Assembly: GCA_016872645.1 (NCBI GenBank) | Contig: VGZH01000014.1 | Location: 1 to 64,000, forward strand | Length of the DNA stretch: 64,000 bases | Direction: 5' to 3' | DNA from: Planctomycetota bacterium | GTDB lineage: Bacteria > Planctomycetota > Planctomycetia > Planctomycetales > Planctomycetaceae | In this document: piece after piece, positions 1 through 10,300 of the stretch | Position numbering within the stretch: position 1 is the first letter of the stretch | How the letters are laid out: each line of letters begins with the position of its first letter | Notes under the pieces: generated by a model | Database searches by the model: none | What the model saw: the letters and a program-made list of their open reading frames with translations, nothing else | Told to the model about the DNA's origin: nothing | Translations under genes and position numbers: made by a program

Positions 1-292
1 ACGAAGACATTCCCTCGGATCCGTTACTCAGCAAGAGGATTGACGGCACCGACCGGGAAGATGACATGCTCGCCCAGATCGGCAACCGAGGTGGCCGGGC
101 GAGAAAACAAGCACGACCGCAGGCCGCCGATCAGCAGCCACTTCGCGGCCGGGTGCATGTGGAGTCACTCCGTTTTTAAAACCATCGCCGCTCCGCCTGA
201 TGAGCCCGACTGTTACACAACTGGGATCGCGTGGGAATCCAGTGATCGCGAAACGTTCGGCTCTTCACGCGGAGCAACGACGACTAGGTTTC
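1..292. other. Intergenic stretch at window start
   Basis: I see no gene I can support here. It lies downstream of the minus-strand nuclease gene that ends at 293. A 44-codon minus-strand frame (158 to 24) has GGAG nine bases before its ATG and a hydrophobic first half, but nothing else argues for it. The window may cut a neighbouring gene's regulatory region. Confidence 0.4.
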
Positions 293-3160
293 TTAATCGG
301 CACTAAACACATTGACTTGGCAGATGTCCTCGAAGTCGCGGAACTGATTCGGCGCGGATGACGTCGGCGGCCAGAACTCCCGGCGTGCGATCCGCAACGC
401 GACTTGTTTGGCCTGCTCATCCGCATCCGCCAAATCGTTCGGCGACCATTCGGCCAATGCGTCACCGACTTCTGTCAAGTCCTTCGGCAGGTTGATGTAG
501 CCCAAGACCGGATCGTCCGACAGCATGAGACTCCGAGCCAAATGCCGATACAACGGCAATTGCAGGTCGATCCAGGCCCCTTTACTCCGATGACTCAGTT
601 CCGGAGAATCCCCTCGCTCTCCCGACTTGTAATCGAAGATCGCGCAGACTCCGGTCGCCTCGTTGCGATCGACCCGATCCAATCGGCCGTGCAACCAGAC
701 GGAGACATCGTCCGCTTGAAAGGAAGCCGGCGAGTCGTGCGGTTGTGGTCGGATCGAGCGTTCGACACATTCGATCTTCCATCCTTGGCGTCGCCACTTC
801 GCCTGCCACGTCGCGAAGACTTCCAGCCGCGACTCCATCTGCTTGAGCTGCACGTTGACCGCCGCTCGGCGTCGCGGTCCGTACCGTTCGTTCGCCACTT
901 TGTCGAGCAATTGCTGCAGACACTTCCGCAAACGGTTCTCGTCATCGGAATCCCGAACGTCCGACTCACCGAACAGTCTCAGCACATCGTGCAGCACGTT
1001 GCCGAACGCTAAGGCGTCCAGCTCAACCGCACGATCAGTGACCGATCCTAGTTCGAGCACATGCCGCAAGAAGTATCGGTACGGGCAGGCGATGTGCGAC
1101 TTGAACTCCGTGACGTTAAGCGTCAGCTCACGCACCGGCTTCAGCAAATCCGACATGCCGAACAAGTCGGCGATCCGATCGGGCCGGGGGACTGTGAGGA
1201 CTGAGGACCGAGGACTGAGGACTTCGTGAGGTGCACAACACTCACCTCTTGTCTCTCCACTCTCGTCTTTTGTCTCTCGACTCTCGGCTTCGTCTCCCAT
1301 CAACCTCAGCACACGCTCCGGCAATTGCTCAGCATCAGTTGCGAACAGCAGGCGGCTGGGGAGCAGCGGGTTGTCATCGGCATCGCGACGACCGACCAAC
1401 CACACGACCTCGCGTCGGGTCTGTTGCAACAAGGTCACGGCGTACGCATCGCGCGCGTATCGCCGAGCGTTGTCGTTCAGCCCTAATCGGCGCCGCAGAC
1501 CGTTCGGGAGGAAAAGATCGGAGTTTAAACTCGTCGGCACGAAGCCCTCGTTGAATGAGGTCACGATCGCCGCCTGCGTGTCATCCAGCGGCAACTCCAA
1601 CCAGCCGAGCAGTTCGACTGCATCGGACGTGGGTTCGGGAGGAACTGGCTCATCGGACATCCGTCGCACGGCACAACGAATCGCATCGGCCGCTGCAACC
1701 GAGGGAGCAACGGACGGCGGCACACTTGCCAACTCGTCGATGACTTTGCTGAGTTCCCTGAGCGCGGCGACCAACACTCGGCCTTCGCGCGACGATTCGT
1801 CGACTTTGCGCGCGCCGTAGATCGACGCCAACCACGCTCTTAACGGTTCGGCCCAGGCGTTCAACGGTCGGGCCGCGATCCGCAACGGCGCGAGCAAATC
1901 GCGGACATTGCAGAGCATTTCGCGGGACAGGCCGTTTCGTCCCGTTCGCCACCGAGCTTGCGTTGTCTTAGGCTGCTCCAGAATTGACAGCAGCACATCC
2001 GGCCCCAACGGGAGGTGATCGCAGAACGTTTCATCGAGAGCTTCCAGATTCACCTGACCGGCGAGGGATGCATCAAGGTCCGGATGCCGTACCAGCGACG
2101 CGAAGCTTTCGTATCGCCCCCGCTCTAAAACTTCCGCGACCGCCAGCAGCAGACGGCAGGGGCCGGAATCCGACACCTTCGTCCCTTCGATCCACCGAGT
2201 CGCCACGCCACACGCCGCAAGCTGCCGCTCGACGAACGGCCCCTGACGCTCGTCCGTCAGACCAACAACGACTTCGTCGGCTCGGAATCGAGCACCCAAC
2301 GCGGACAACTCACGAGCGACCTGCTCCGCCTGTTCAGTCGGTCCTTGGCAGACACGAATCCGCTCCAACGGAATGTCGATCGGCGATCCGCACCACCGCT
2401 CTGGCAACAAGCAGCCGTGCGTGTCGAACCAGTCATCTCGATCCGGCGGTGCGGCGATCAACGCCGTGACGCGAACCGCGACAAGGTTGAGAATCTGCCG
2501 CGTCGCCTGATTCATGTCGACCGTCCCGACCAACACAATATCGCGATCCGTCTGCGGCTCGCGACGCCGGATCGCTTCCAGCCGCGCGGTCTGCATATCC
2601 CATAAATTCAATTCATCGAGCTTTCGCAGGTACGCCGTCTGAAGGGCGTGCAGTCCTTTCCAGCGAAGTGCTTCGACACTCCCCGGTTCATCGCGGCCGA
2701 GTTTGACAACGTCACCGAAATCGCAACCGTCCGCCGCAAGTTCCCGGTATTGTCTCCACAGCAATGTTCCCATCGCCCACCACGCCAGCACATCATCGTC
2801 GGCAGGTGGTCGCGGCACGATCTTCTTCAACTGGTCTGTTTTCGATTCACGAAGTACTTTGGCCCACGTCAGTTGCTGAACAAGATCGCTCGCGAGCGGC
2901 CGCTGCAACGAATACAGATCTTCCGGCAGTTTTCCGATCGTTTCGATGCGTGGCGGAGTCAGTCGTCGGAGTTCCTTCTCCGCTCGAGCGACCAGCAATT
3001 CCAGCAACCGCCGCCCCGCCCGCCGCCCCGGCACGACCACGATTACGCCGCTGAGATCCAGTTCGTCGCATCCCGCGCAATTCTGGGCAAGCCACTCCGC
3101 CGCCGACTCCAGCAGCGGTCGCTCCCAACCCAAAAACTCGCGTGAGATCAACGTCGTCAT
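293..3160 (-). CDS. RecB/AddB-type PD-(D/E)XK nuclease protein
   Basis: This cytoplasmic protein of about 955 residues resembles AddB and inactivated superfamily I helicases with a C-terminal RecB-family nuclease, so a role in double-strand break resection is the likely one. The N-terminus (VIVVVPGRRAGRRLLELL) matches the start of AddB-like helicase folds, and no intact Walker A motif is visible. The nuclease part begins near residue 690 (ACPYRYFLRHVLELG). It continues with HGRLDRVDR near 825 and FDYKSG near 843, which supply the metal-binding Asp and the catalytic Lys. The C-terminal Cys cluster of AddB Fe-S nucleases is not seen, only one late Cys. I chose ATG at 3160; a GTG at 3187 in the same frame is possible, and neither has a strong Shine-Dalgarno. 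No AddA partner is in the window. Two 7-base repeat arrays lie inside the frame (1191-1285). Confidence 0.85.
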   Translation of the reverse strand: MTTLISREFLGWERPLLESAAEWLAQNCAGCDELDLSGVIVVVPGRRAGRRLLELLVARAEKELRRLTPPRIETIGKLPEDLYSLQRPLASDLVQQLTWAKVLRESKTDQLKKIVPRPPADDDVLAWWAMGTLLWRQYRELAADGCDFGDVVKLGRDEPGSVEALRWKGLHALQTAYLRKLDELNLWDMQTARLEAIRRREPQTDRDIVLVGTVDMNQATRQILNLVAVRVTALIAAPPDRDDWFDTHGCLLPERWCGSPIDIPLERIRVCQGPTEQAEQVARELSALGARFRADEVVVGLTDERQGPFVERQLAACGVATRWIEGTKVSDSGPCRLLLAVAEVLERGRYESFASLVRHPDLDASLAGQVNLEALDETFCDHLPLGPDVLLSILEQPKTTQARWRTGRNGLSREMLCNVRDLLAPLRIAARPLNAWAEPLRAWLASIYGARKVDESSREGRVLVAALRELSKVIDELASVPPSVAPSVAAADAIRCAVRRMSDEPVPPEPTSDAVELLGWLELPLDDTQAAIVTSFNEGFVPTSLNSDLFLPNGLRRRLGLNDNARRYARDAYAVTLLQQTRREVVWLVGRRDADDNPLLPSRLLFATDAEQLPERVLRLMGDEAESRETKDESGETRGECCAPHEVLSPRSSVLTVPRPDRIADLFGMSDLLKPVRELTLNVTEFKSHIACPYRYFLRHVLELGSVTDRAVELDALAFGNVLHDVLRLFGESDVRDSDDENRLRKCLQQLLDKVANERYGPRRRAAVNVQLKQMESRLEVFATWQAKWRRQGWKIECVERSIRPQPHDSPASFQADDVSVWLHGRLDRVDRNEATGVCAIFDYKSGERGDSPELSHRSKGAWIDLQLPLYRHLARSLMLSDDPVLGYINLPKDLTEVGDALAEWSPNDLADADEQAKQVALRIARREFWPPTSSAPNQFRDFEDICQVNVFSAD
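1191..1285. repeat. Two 7-base tandem arrays inside a gene
   Basis: Positions 1198-1225 read as GGACTGA, GGACCGA, GGACTGA, GGACTTC. Positions 1251-1285 read as GTCTCTC, CACTCTC, GTCTTTT, GTCTCTC, GACTCTC. Both arrays lie in the nuclease reading frame, between the helicase-like and nuclease parts. They keep the frame open and encode a charged Ser/Arg/Glu-rich linker. Confidence 0.75.
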
Positions 3161-3286
3161 GGAAGAATTGTGAAGCCTTGATGTCACGATTGCCAGCCGT
3201 CCATTTGGGTATCGCTAGACCGCCTCAAGGCGATAGATTCGTGCCTGCGAATGGTCACGGCACAGATTCGAAGACAAGGTCTCCGC

Positions 3287-5785
3287 ATGATTTCCTCAAA
3301 CATCCGTTTCTTCGGCGTCGGACTGACGCTCAGCCTGTTGTGGATGAACGGCCTGTCGGCCGAAACTCCAACGGCCACCGATGTCGCGTTTTTTGAGAAG
3401 GAGGTATTGCCGATTCTCAAGGCGAACTGTTTCGCGTGTCACGGCTCGGAAAAGAAGCTGCAAGGTGGACTGAGGCTGACCAGCCGAGAGGACATTCTCA
3501 AGGGTGGCGAGGGTGGCCCGGCGGTCGATTTGAAGAAGCCCGACGAGAGCCTGATTCTGATGGCGATCAACTACGACGGCCTCATGATGCCGCCGAAAGG
3601 AAAACTGCCGAAGGCTCAGATCGAGATCCTGACGAAGTGGATCACGCGGGGACTCGCATGGTCAGACAAGGCCGCAGCAGCGGCGGTGAAAGCTCACGGG
3701 ATACCGGTCGTCGATGATGAGGCTCGCAACTTCTGGGCGTTCCGACCGGTCGTGCAACCCACAATTCCCGAAATCAAAAATTACAAATCGAGAATCGCAA
3801 ATCCGATCGACAGCTTTGTACTCGCGAAACTCGAAGCGAACGAAGCTCGTCCCGCGCCAATGGCCTCCAAGGAGACCTTGCTGCGGCGACTGTTTTACAC
3901 GCTGACCGGCTTGCCTCCGTCGCCGAAAGAAGTCGAGTCATTTGTGAACGACAACTCGCCGGACGCCTACGAAAAGGTGGTCGATCGCTTGCTCGAATCG
4001 CGGCACTACGGCGAGCACTGGGCACGACACTGGCTCGATCTCGTGCGCTACGCCGAGTCCAACAGCTTTGAGCGAGACAACCCCAAACCGTTCGTCTGGA
4101 GATATCGCGACTACGTCATCCGCTCATTCAATTCCGACAAGCCATATGACCACTTCCTCCGCGAGCAATTGGCTGGTGACGAACTCGACGAGATCACTCC
4201 CGATTCGATCATCGCCACCGGTTACTATCGGCTCGGCTTGTGGGATGACGAACCAGCCGATCGGCCGCTGGCGTTTTACGATGGACTCGACGATATCGTG
4301 GCGACGACATCGCAGACGATGCTCGGCCTGACGGCGAATTGTGCGCGTTGCCACGACCACAAGATCGACCCGTTCACACAGCGCGACTACTACTCGCTAC
4401 TGGCCTTCTTCCACGGCATCAAACCGTACGGCGGCGACAACGAGATCCTGAGATTCATCGGCAATGAGGCCGAACGAAACCGACACGCCGCTGCGACTGC
4501 CGATTGGGAAGGCCAGATGGCGAACGCTCGAAAACAGATCGCCGCCTTCGAAGACGCGATCAAAGACAAACTCCCCGGCGGTGAGATCGATGACTTCAAG
4601 TTCGACGGCAAGCGTCGCCAGATTCTTCGCAAACAGCGAGGCAAACTGATCTCGATGGAGGAGCACGACAACTACGAGCGACTGCATCGCGAGCGAGAGA
4701 GAATCGAGCGTGAGCGCCCCAAGTCACTCGAACAAGCTCTCGCCATCAAGGAAGAAAGCCACCCGCGCGACACGTTTGTGCTACTACGAGGCAATCCGCA
4801 GGCACCAGGGGATCGTGTTGAACCGGCGTTCCCGTCCGTGCTGCTTGCAGCAAATTCGAAGCCGCCGGAGTTGCCGGCTCGGCGCGATGGCTCGGAATCG
4901 TCCGGCCGCCGCCGAGTGCTCGCCGATTGGATCGCTTCGCCGACGAACCCGCTGACGGCCCGCGTGATGGTCAATCGCGTCTGGCAATTTCACTTCGGCC
5001 GCGGCCTTGTCCGCTCGTCGAGCAACTTCGGTTACATGGGCTCGCCGCCAACTCATCCCGAATTGCTTGATTGGCTCGCCGGCGAGTTCATTCGCGGTGG
5101 GTGGAAGCTCAAACCGCTGCATCGGTTGATCGTGATGTCGACTGCGTTTCGGATGAGTTGTCAGGCAGACAGCGCCATCGCCTCCAAAGACCCAGAGAAC
5201 GATTGGATTTCACACTTCGACTTGCGACGTCTCTCGGCCGAGGAGGTTCGCGATTCGATCCTCGCCGTCAGCGGCAACTTGAATCTGAAAAAGTCCGAAG
5301 GCCCAAGCATTTATCCGGTGATCCCAAGAGAGGTGCTCGCCGGTCAATCCGTTCCAGGTCGAGGCTGGGAGAAGTCTTCCGCCGAAGAGGCCGCATCGCG
5401 GAGCGTCTTTGTCCACATCAAGCGGTCATTGGCGGTGCCCTTGCTGACGGTATTCGATGCCGCTGATCCAGACTCCCCCTGCCCTGTCCGTTTCACAACC
5501 ACGCAGCCGTCGCAAGCATTGGCACTGATCAATGGCACATTTGCGAATGAACAAGCCACATTGTTCGCCGCCAGCCTGCGACGCGAAGCGGGAACTGACT
5601 CGACAGCCTGCGTGACATTAGGACTCACTCGAGTCTTGCAACGACAACCGACCGAGCGAGACATCGCTCGTGGAGTGAAGTTTCTGGAGGACAACCTCCA
5701 TCAAGAGAACGTCTCCGCCGATGAGGCGCTGCGACGCTTCTGCCTGCTGGCAATCAACCTGAATGAGTTTGTGTATCTCGATTGA
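3287..5785 (+). CDS. DUF1549/DUF1553 protein with cytochrome-c motifs (PSD1-type)
   Basis: This exported planctomycete protein of 832 residues starts with a hydrophobic signal sequence ending near SAETPTA. A planctomycete-type cytochrome c domain follows, with CFACH at residues 48-52, so one heme should be covalently attached. DUF1549 comes next and carries a second CxxCH motif (CARCHDHKIDPF, near residue 351). DUF1553 fills the C-terminal third (LADWIASPTNPLTARVMVNR). A charged helical segment near residues 405-500 separates the two DUF domains. I chose ATG at 3287 because AAGG sits seven bases upstream and the signal peptide begins there; an ATG at 3251 would put a basic tail before it. The DUF1501 gene 81 bases downstream is the usual partner. 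The biochemical role of this pair is not established; genome context elsewhere suggests polysaccharide or redox work in the periplasm. Confidence 0.9.
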   Translation: MISSNIRFFGVGLTLSLLWMNGLSAETPTATDVAFFEKEVLPILKANCFACHGSEKKLQGGLRLTSREDILKGGEGGPAVDLKKPDESLILMAINYDGLMMPPKGKLPKAQIEILTKWITRGLAWSDKAAAAAVKAHGIPVVDDEARNFWAFRPVVQPTIPEIKNYKSRIANPIDSFVLAKLEANEARPAPMASKETLLRRLFYTLTGLPPSPKEVESFVNDNSPDAYEKVVDRLLESRHYGEHWARHWLDLVRYAESNSFERDNPKPFVWRYRDYVIRSFNSDKPYDHFLREQLAGDELDEITPDSIIATGYYRLGLWDDEPADRPLAFYDGLDDIVATTSQTMLGLTANCARCHDHKIDPFTQRDYYSLLAFFHGIKPYGGDNEILRFIGNEAERNRHAAATADWEGQMANARKQIAAFEDAIKDKLPGGEIDDFKFDGKRRQILRKQRGKLISMEEHDNYERLHRERERIERERPKSLEQALAIKEESHPRDTFVLLRGNPQAPGDRVEPAFPSVLLAANSKPPELPARRDGSESSGRRRVLADWIASPTNPLTARVMVNRVWQFHFGRGLVRSSSNFGYMGSPPTHPELLDWLAGEFIRGGWKLKPLHRLIVMSTAFRMSCQADSAIASKDPENDWISHFDLRRLSAEEVRDSILAVSGNLNLKKSEGPSIYPVIPREVLAGQSVPGRGWEKSSAEEAASRSVFVHIKRSLAVPLLTVFDAADPDSPCPVRFTTTQPSQALALINGTFANEQATLFAASLRREAGTDSTACVTLGLTRVLQRQPTERDIARGVKFLEDNLHQENVSADEALRRFCLLAINLNEFVYLD

Positions 5786-5789
5786 GTTT

Positions 5790-5850
5790 TCTCTGTGCCC
5801 TTTGTGCTCTCTGTGTAAGAATTGGAAACACACAGACACAGAGGAACACG
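5790..5850. repeat. Inverted repeat with 9-base period
   Basis: The left arm is three 9-base units (TCTCTGTGC, CCTTTGTGC, TCTCTGTGT). The right arm at 5828-5850 is an imperfect reverse complement rich in ACACAGA and CAGAGGA. It fills most of the gap between the DUF1553 and DUF1501 genes and would fold as a hairpin in their shared transcript. A similar element is at 35652-35715. Confidence 0.7.
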
Positions 5851-5866
5851 GACTTGGAGAAAAACA

Positions 5867-7312
5867 ATGACGATCAATTTCTGTGGACGCACTCGCCGCG
5901 AATTCTTGTGGCAAACCGGAGCTGGGTTCACCGGTGTCGCATTGGCCGGAATGCTCGACCAGCCATTTTTTGCACAGGCCGCGGACGGCAAGCCGGCCTT
6001 CGCGAATCCGCTGGCTCCGAAGAAGCCGCACCTCGACGCCAAAGCCAAGAGCGTCATCTTCCTGTACATGTACGGCGGTCCGAGCCACATCGACACATTT
6101 GATTACAAGCCGTCGATGATTGGCCGCGACAACCAAACGATTGCCGTCAAAACTTTCGGCCGTGGCGGCAAGAAGAATCAGGGACGGATCGTTGAACCAC
6201 GCTGGAAGTTCCAGCAGTACGGGCAGTGCGGCCATTGGGTCAGCGAACTGTTTCCGAATCTCGCCAAGCACGTCGATGACATCGCGTTCTTGCACTCAAT
6301 GACCGCCGACTCGCCGATTCACGGATCGGCGATGTTGCAAATGAACACGGGCAAGGTGCAGAGCGGCTCGCCGTGCATTGGCTCATGGGTAAACTACGGC
6401 CTGGGCAGCGAGAACGAGAATCTGCCCGGCTTCGTCGTGATGCTCGATCCACGCGGCGGTCCGATCAGCGGGGCCAAGAATTGGAACAGCGGCTACATGC
6501 CGGCGCAGTACGAGGGAACGATTTTTCGCTCGCAAGGGACTCCGATTCTGGACCTGGCTCGTCCGACCGAATTGAGCGAAGCAGGCCAGCGGCGTTTGCT
6601 TGACACGCTGCGCGAGTTCAACGACGACCACGCCGCGAGGCTCGGCAACGATTCAAAATTGGCAGCGCGCGTTGCCAGCTACGAACTCGCCTTCAAGATG
6701 CAGTCGTCTGCCCCGGAGGCGGTCGATTTCTCGCAGGAGCCACGGCACATCCAAGAGATGTATGGTCTCAACGACAAACGTTGCGGCACAGTCGCTCGGC
6801 AGTGTCTGCTTGCTCGACGGCTCGTTGAACGGGGTGTTCGCTTTGTGCAGATTTACTCCGGCGGAGCACACAACGACGACAACTGGGATGCTCACGGTGA
6901 TCTCAAACACAACCACGACCTGCACGCCGGTGAGACCGATCAACCGATCGCCGCGCTGCTGACCGATCTGAAGGCTCGCGGCCTGCTCGATTCAACGTTG
7001 ATCGTCTGGGGAGGCGAGTTCGGGCGACAGCCGACCGCCGAATACGAGAAGGGGACCGGCCGTGACCACAATGCCTATGGCTTCACGATGTGGGCCGCTG
7101 GTGGCGGAGTCAAAGGGGGGATCTCTGTTGGCACGACCGACGAACTTGGCAGCGCAGCGGTGGAGAAACCGTTCCACGTCAAACACCTGCACGCCACGAT
7201 GCTGCATCAACTCGGACTTGACCCGGAGCGTCTGACGTACTTTTACGGCGGCCTCGATCAGAAACTTGTCGGCGTCGAAGGGGCGGAACCGATTCGCGAG
7301 ATCATGGGTTAA
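5867..7312 (+). CDS. DUF1501 protein, Tat-exported
   Basis: The protein has 481 residues. A twin-arginine signal is clear at residues 8-14 (RTRREFL), followed by a hydrophobic stretch, so folded export is expected. The core motif MYGGPSHIDTFDYKP and the late GGEFGRQPTAEYEKGTGRDH segment are typical of DUF1501, a family related to the alkaline phosphatase/sulfatase fold whose substrates are unknown. I chose ATG at 5867 because the Tat motif starts directly after it; an in-frame ATG at 5822 lies inside the repeat and would add an unlikely leader. The gene follows the DUF1549/1553 gene on the same strand, and that pair recurs across planctomycetes. The repeat at 5790-5850 lies between them. Confidence 0.9.
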   Translation: MTINFCGRTRREFLWQTGAGFTGVALAGMLDQPFFAQAADGKPAFANPLAPKKPHLDAKAKSVIFLYMYGGPSHIDTFDYKPSMIGRDNQTIAVKTFGRGGKKNQGRIVEPRWKFQQYGQCGHWVSELFPNLAKHVDDIAFLHSMTADSPIHGSAMLQMNTGKVQSGSPCIGSWVNYGLGSENENLPGFVVMLDPRGGPISGAKNWNSGYMPAQYEGTIFRSQGTPILDLARPTELSEAGQRRLLDTLREFNDDHAARLGNDSKLAARVASYELAFKMQSSAPEAVDFSQEPRHIQEMYGLNDKRCGTVARQCLLARRLVERGVRFVQIYSGGAHNDDNWDAHGDLKHNHDLHAGETDQPIAALLTDLKARGLLDSTLIVWGGEFGRQPTAEYEKGTGRDHNAYGFTMWAAGGGVKGGISVGTTDELGSAAVEKPFHVKHLHATMLHQLGLDPERLTYFYGGLDQKLVGVEGAEPIREIMG

Positions 7313-7368
7313 TTGTCGTTCGTTGTTCTGCCAAAGCCTCTTTGACAAATCAATCTTGGTGGAACGAT

Positions 7369-10300
7369 TTACGCCGGCGGCTCGGGCGGCTTCTTTTTGG
7401 TTCCCCGCTTACGAGGCGTGAGTTGCAGCCAAGTGTCAAGTTGTTTGCTGACCTCGTCTAGGCTGACGTTTCGGGGCGTGACGTCGAACTCTGCCTCGGC
7501 CGGTGAATTGGCTGGGGTTGCGAAGTTCAGCCGCAAGACTTCCTTTTCCAGGTTCTGCATCCAGGCGGGAAGCTCAATGCCGGAGCCGGTGCTGTCGGAA
7601 AGGTAGGTGTCGATCTCGCGACGAAGTGCGTCGAAGGCTGGCGATTCGGGGCGTTGCGCTTGCGCGTCGGCGACCACTTGCGGAAGGTGCGCCAGCATTC
7701 GATTCACAGCGAGCGGTTTGGTGAAGTGTTCATTGAGCCGGTCGCTGACGGCCGGGAGCCTCATGCCGTATTTGCGTTCGGCGGCGTGCAGTCGCCGAAG
7801 GTGTCCAGCGGAAGACTCGCGGGCCCGTTTCTCGAAGCTTCGTTCCCAGGCGGCGACGGCCTCTTGCAGATTCCCGTTGCAAAGGACTTGATGGACCAGG
7901 TTCAGCGGAGTGAAGTTCCAAGCGTCGCGGTCGTAGTCCGCTTCGACGCGCAAAAAGTCGAGCAGGAAGAAAAACTTTTCGCCGTAGTCCGACTGCGTCG
8001 TCGTCGTGTTGTATTCGAGGAAACGATCGAACTTATCCACGACCGTCGTGTAGATCAGCTCAAGCACATGCACAACGTGATCAGTTTCGATTGCACCATT
8101 GTCGAGAGCCTCCAGCAGCGGGCTGGGACGCAATGGGTCTTGTGACTCGGCCAAGAAATTCAAGAACCACGGAATGCCGCTGTGCAGGATCGCACGGACG
8201 TTACCGAGTGTCAGCATTTTGGCGTGGAAGAGTTCCGCACCATACTTGGTGATGAATTCGCGGACCTCGTCCCAGATCGCATCGCGTTTCATGCTTTCGA
8301 CGGCCGAGAGTCGCATTGTCGCGCTGTGGCTGACCCATTCCTCGACGAACGGCTTCAGCATGTGATGCAGCAATTCGACCAGCTTCTCTTGCGGGAAGGT
8401 TCCGTTCTGCCATGTTTCGGCGGAACGAAGCAATGCTTCCGCCGAAGATTTCACCGCCGTGCGAAACAACCGGTCGAACTCGGTAACAGCCATCTCCCCC
8501 GGGCGCGAAGCCTTTTCCATGCGATGTGCTGTTCGCAGCAGATGCCACGTCTCTTTCAGCAGTCCCAATCGCGGCAGTTGCGTGAGCAGGAAACGGATAT
8601 CCGATTGCAACAACCGCGCGGCGAGCACTTGCTTGGGATGCCCACCAACATCCAACGGCACGTACAGCAACGGCTTGCGGGCGAGCGTCGTCAGCAGGCC
8701 GGGCAGTGTCGTTTTGACCTCATCGACATCGCCGCGCAGGACCGCCCGGTACAGCGCAGTCATGTGCAGGTCCTCGCTCACCGCTTTCGACTTCTTGCGA
8801 TTGTCACCGCCGGGTAAGAAGCAGCCGAGACCACGCTCACCGATTCGGCACGCGAGCTGCGCGGCGATCACCGTCTGCACCATGTAGAGCTTCGTCTGAA
8901 GTTGCAGGTCATATTCGACATTCGAGTCATGCTCGCCCGATGGCGTTGCAATCTCAAAGTCCCAAAGCGCCCCCATCAATTTGCGGAGCCCAGTCTGCAT
9001 CTCGCCAAGATGTTTGACCCAGCTGCTGATGACGGACTGCGGATCTTCGAGATCCGGTCGCCGAGCCTCTTTCGGATTCCGTTGCAGCCCAGCCGGCGGA
9101 TTGCGCATCAAACAGGCCACCGCCATCTGCCAGACTTGCGCCAGCGTGACTGTGAACTTCAGTCGCGGCTCCAAAGCCTTACTGAGGTACTCCATTTCCG
9201 TCGAACCGGTCGAGGCACCGTCGTCCATCAATTCGCCAGAGACACCGTCGTCCGCGCTGTCTTTGAACGAGACATCCTCGTAGGCGTTGCGAAACGGGTT
9301 GTCATCATCGTCGACGTCGTCGTCCGAATCGAGCAACGCGCTATCGTCATCGAAGTCGTCGAGGTCTTCGTCAAGCGAATCCTGTCCGAGCTTCGGCTTC
9401 GTTTTCTTCTTGGGAAAATCACCCGCTAAGCCATCAAGCACCGGGACATCCCAGAACTCACCCGCGTTGACTTCCAGATACGCGAAGAACCGTCGAATCA
9501 GCGGCCAGCGGTCGGGGTGCGAGCCGTCGGGCAGTTCCGCCGTGACTTGCGCCATCCATTCGGTCAACAGCGCCGGCAATGAGTACGAACCGGACTCGAT
9601 GCCAACCTCGTCGTTCTGGCTGAGCCACTGCATCAACAGCGCCATCGCAGCAACGTAGTCTTCTTTTTCGAGCAATGCTTTCACGACCAGCGCGTACGAC
9701 TTGGCCGTCGTGAAACGGTCGATGTGTCGCCGCCAGAAGCTCACATCGCCAGCCGCCTCACCCGCCGCCCGCCATTCAGAGAGGACGTCGGCAACGTGCG
9801 TGGCCGATTCCCAACTCTCGCGACCGGCGACGTGCGGCATGTCCTCGACCGTGACGCTGGCAAACTGATCCCAATACTCGGCAAATGTGCGGAAGCAATC
9901 CGAAAGCCGCCGCGTTAACTCACGGTCACCTTGTGCCGCCGACTCGCCCAAAGCTCGCGAATAGACCGAGAGGTATTGCTCGACGATCGACAGCAATTCT
10001 TCGAGCCGCTGATCGGGGATGCTGTCCTCACGCGACGAAAACAACTGGAACTGTCCCTGGAAGCCGAGAATGTTCCACGGATCGGGAAACGCTCCGCATT
10101 CGATGCCGCGTTTGAAATGATCCTCGATTTCGGCAATCAACGAGACCGCCGGCAGGAGTTGTCCCTCGCTCAGATGTCGATGCGCCGCCGTGATTCGCCA
10201 ATGCACCTCGCAAGCAAACCGTGCCGCGACTGACGGGATCACCGCCGCAGTTTCTCGTGCGGCCTGTGGCTGGCCGAGCATGGCATACAAACCCGCGAGC

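Noticed and set aside
24-158. 44-residue minus-strand peptide with GGAG upstream
   Set aside because: A single weak ribosome-binding site and a hydrophobic start are not enough support without comparison.
1191-1285. CRISPR-like or coding repeat
   Set aside because: Units are 7 bases, contiguous and without spacers, and they do not repeat at the amino-acid level in threes.
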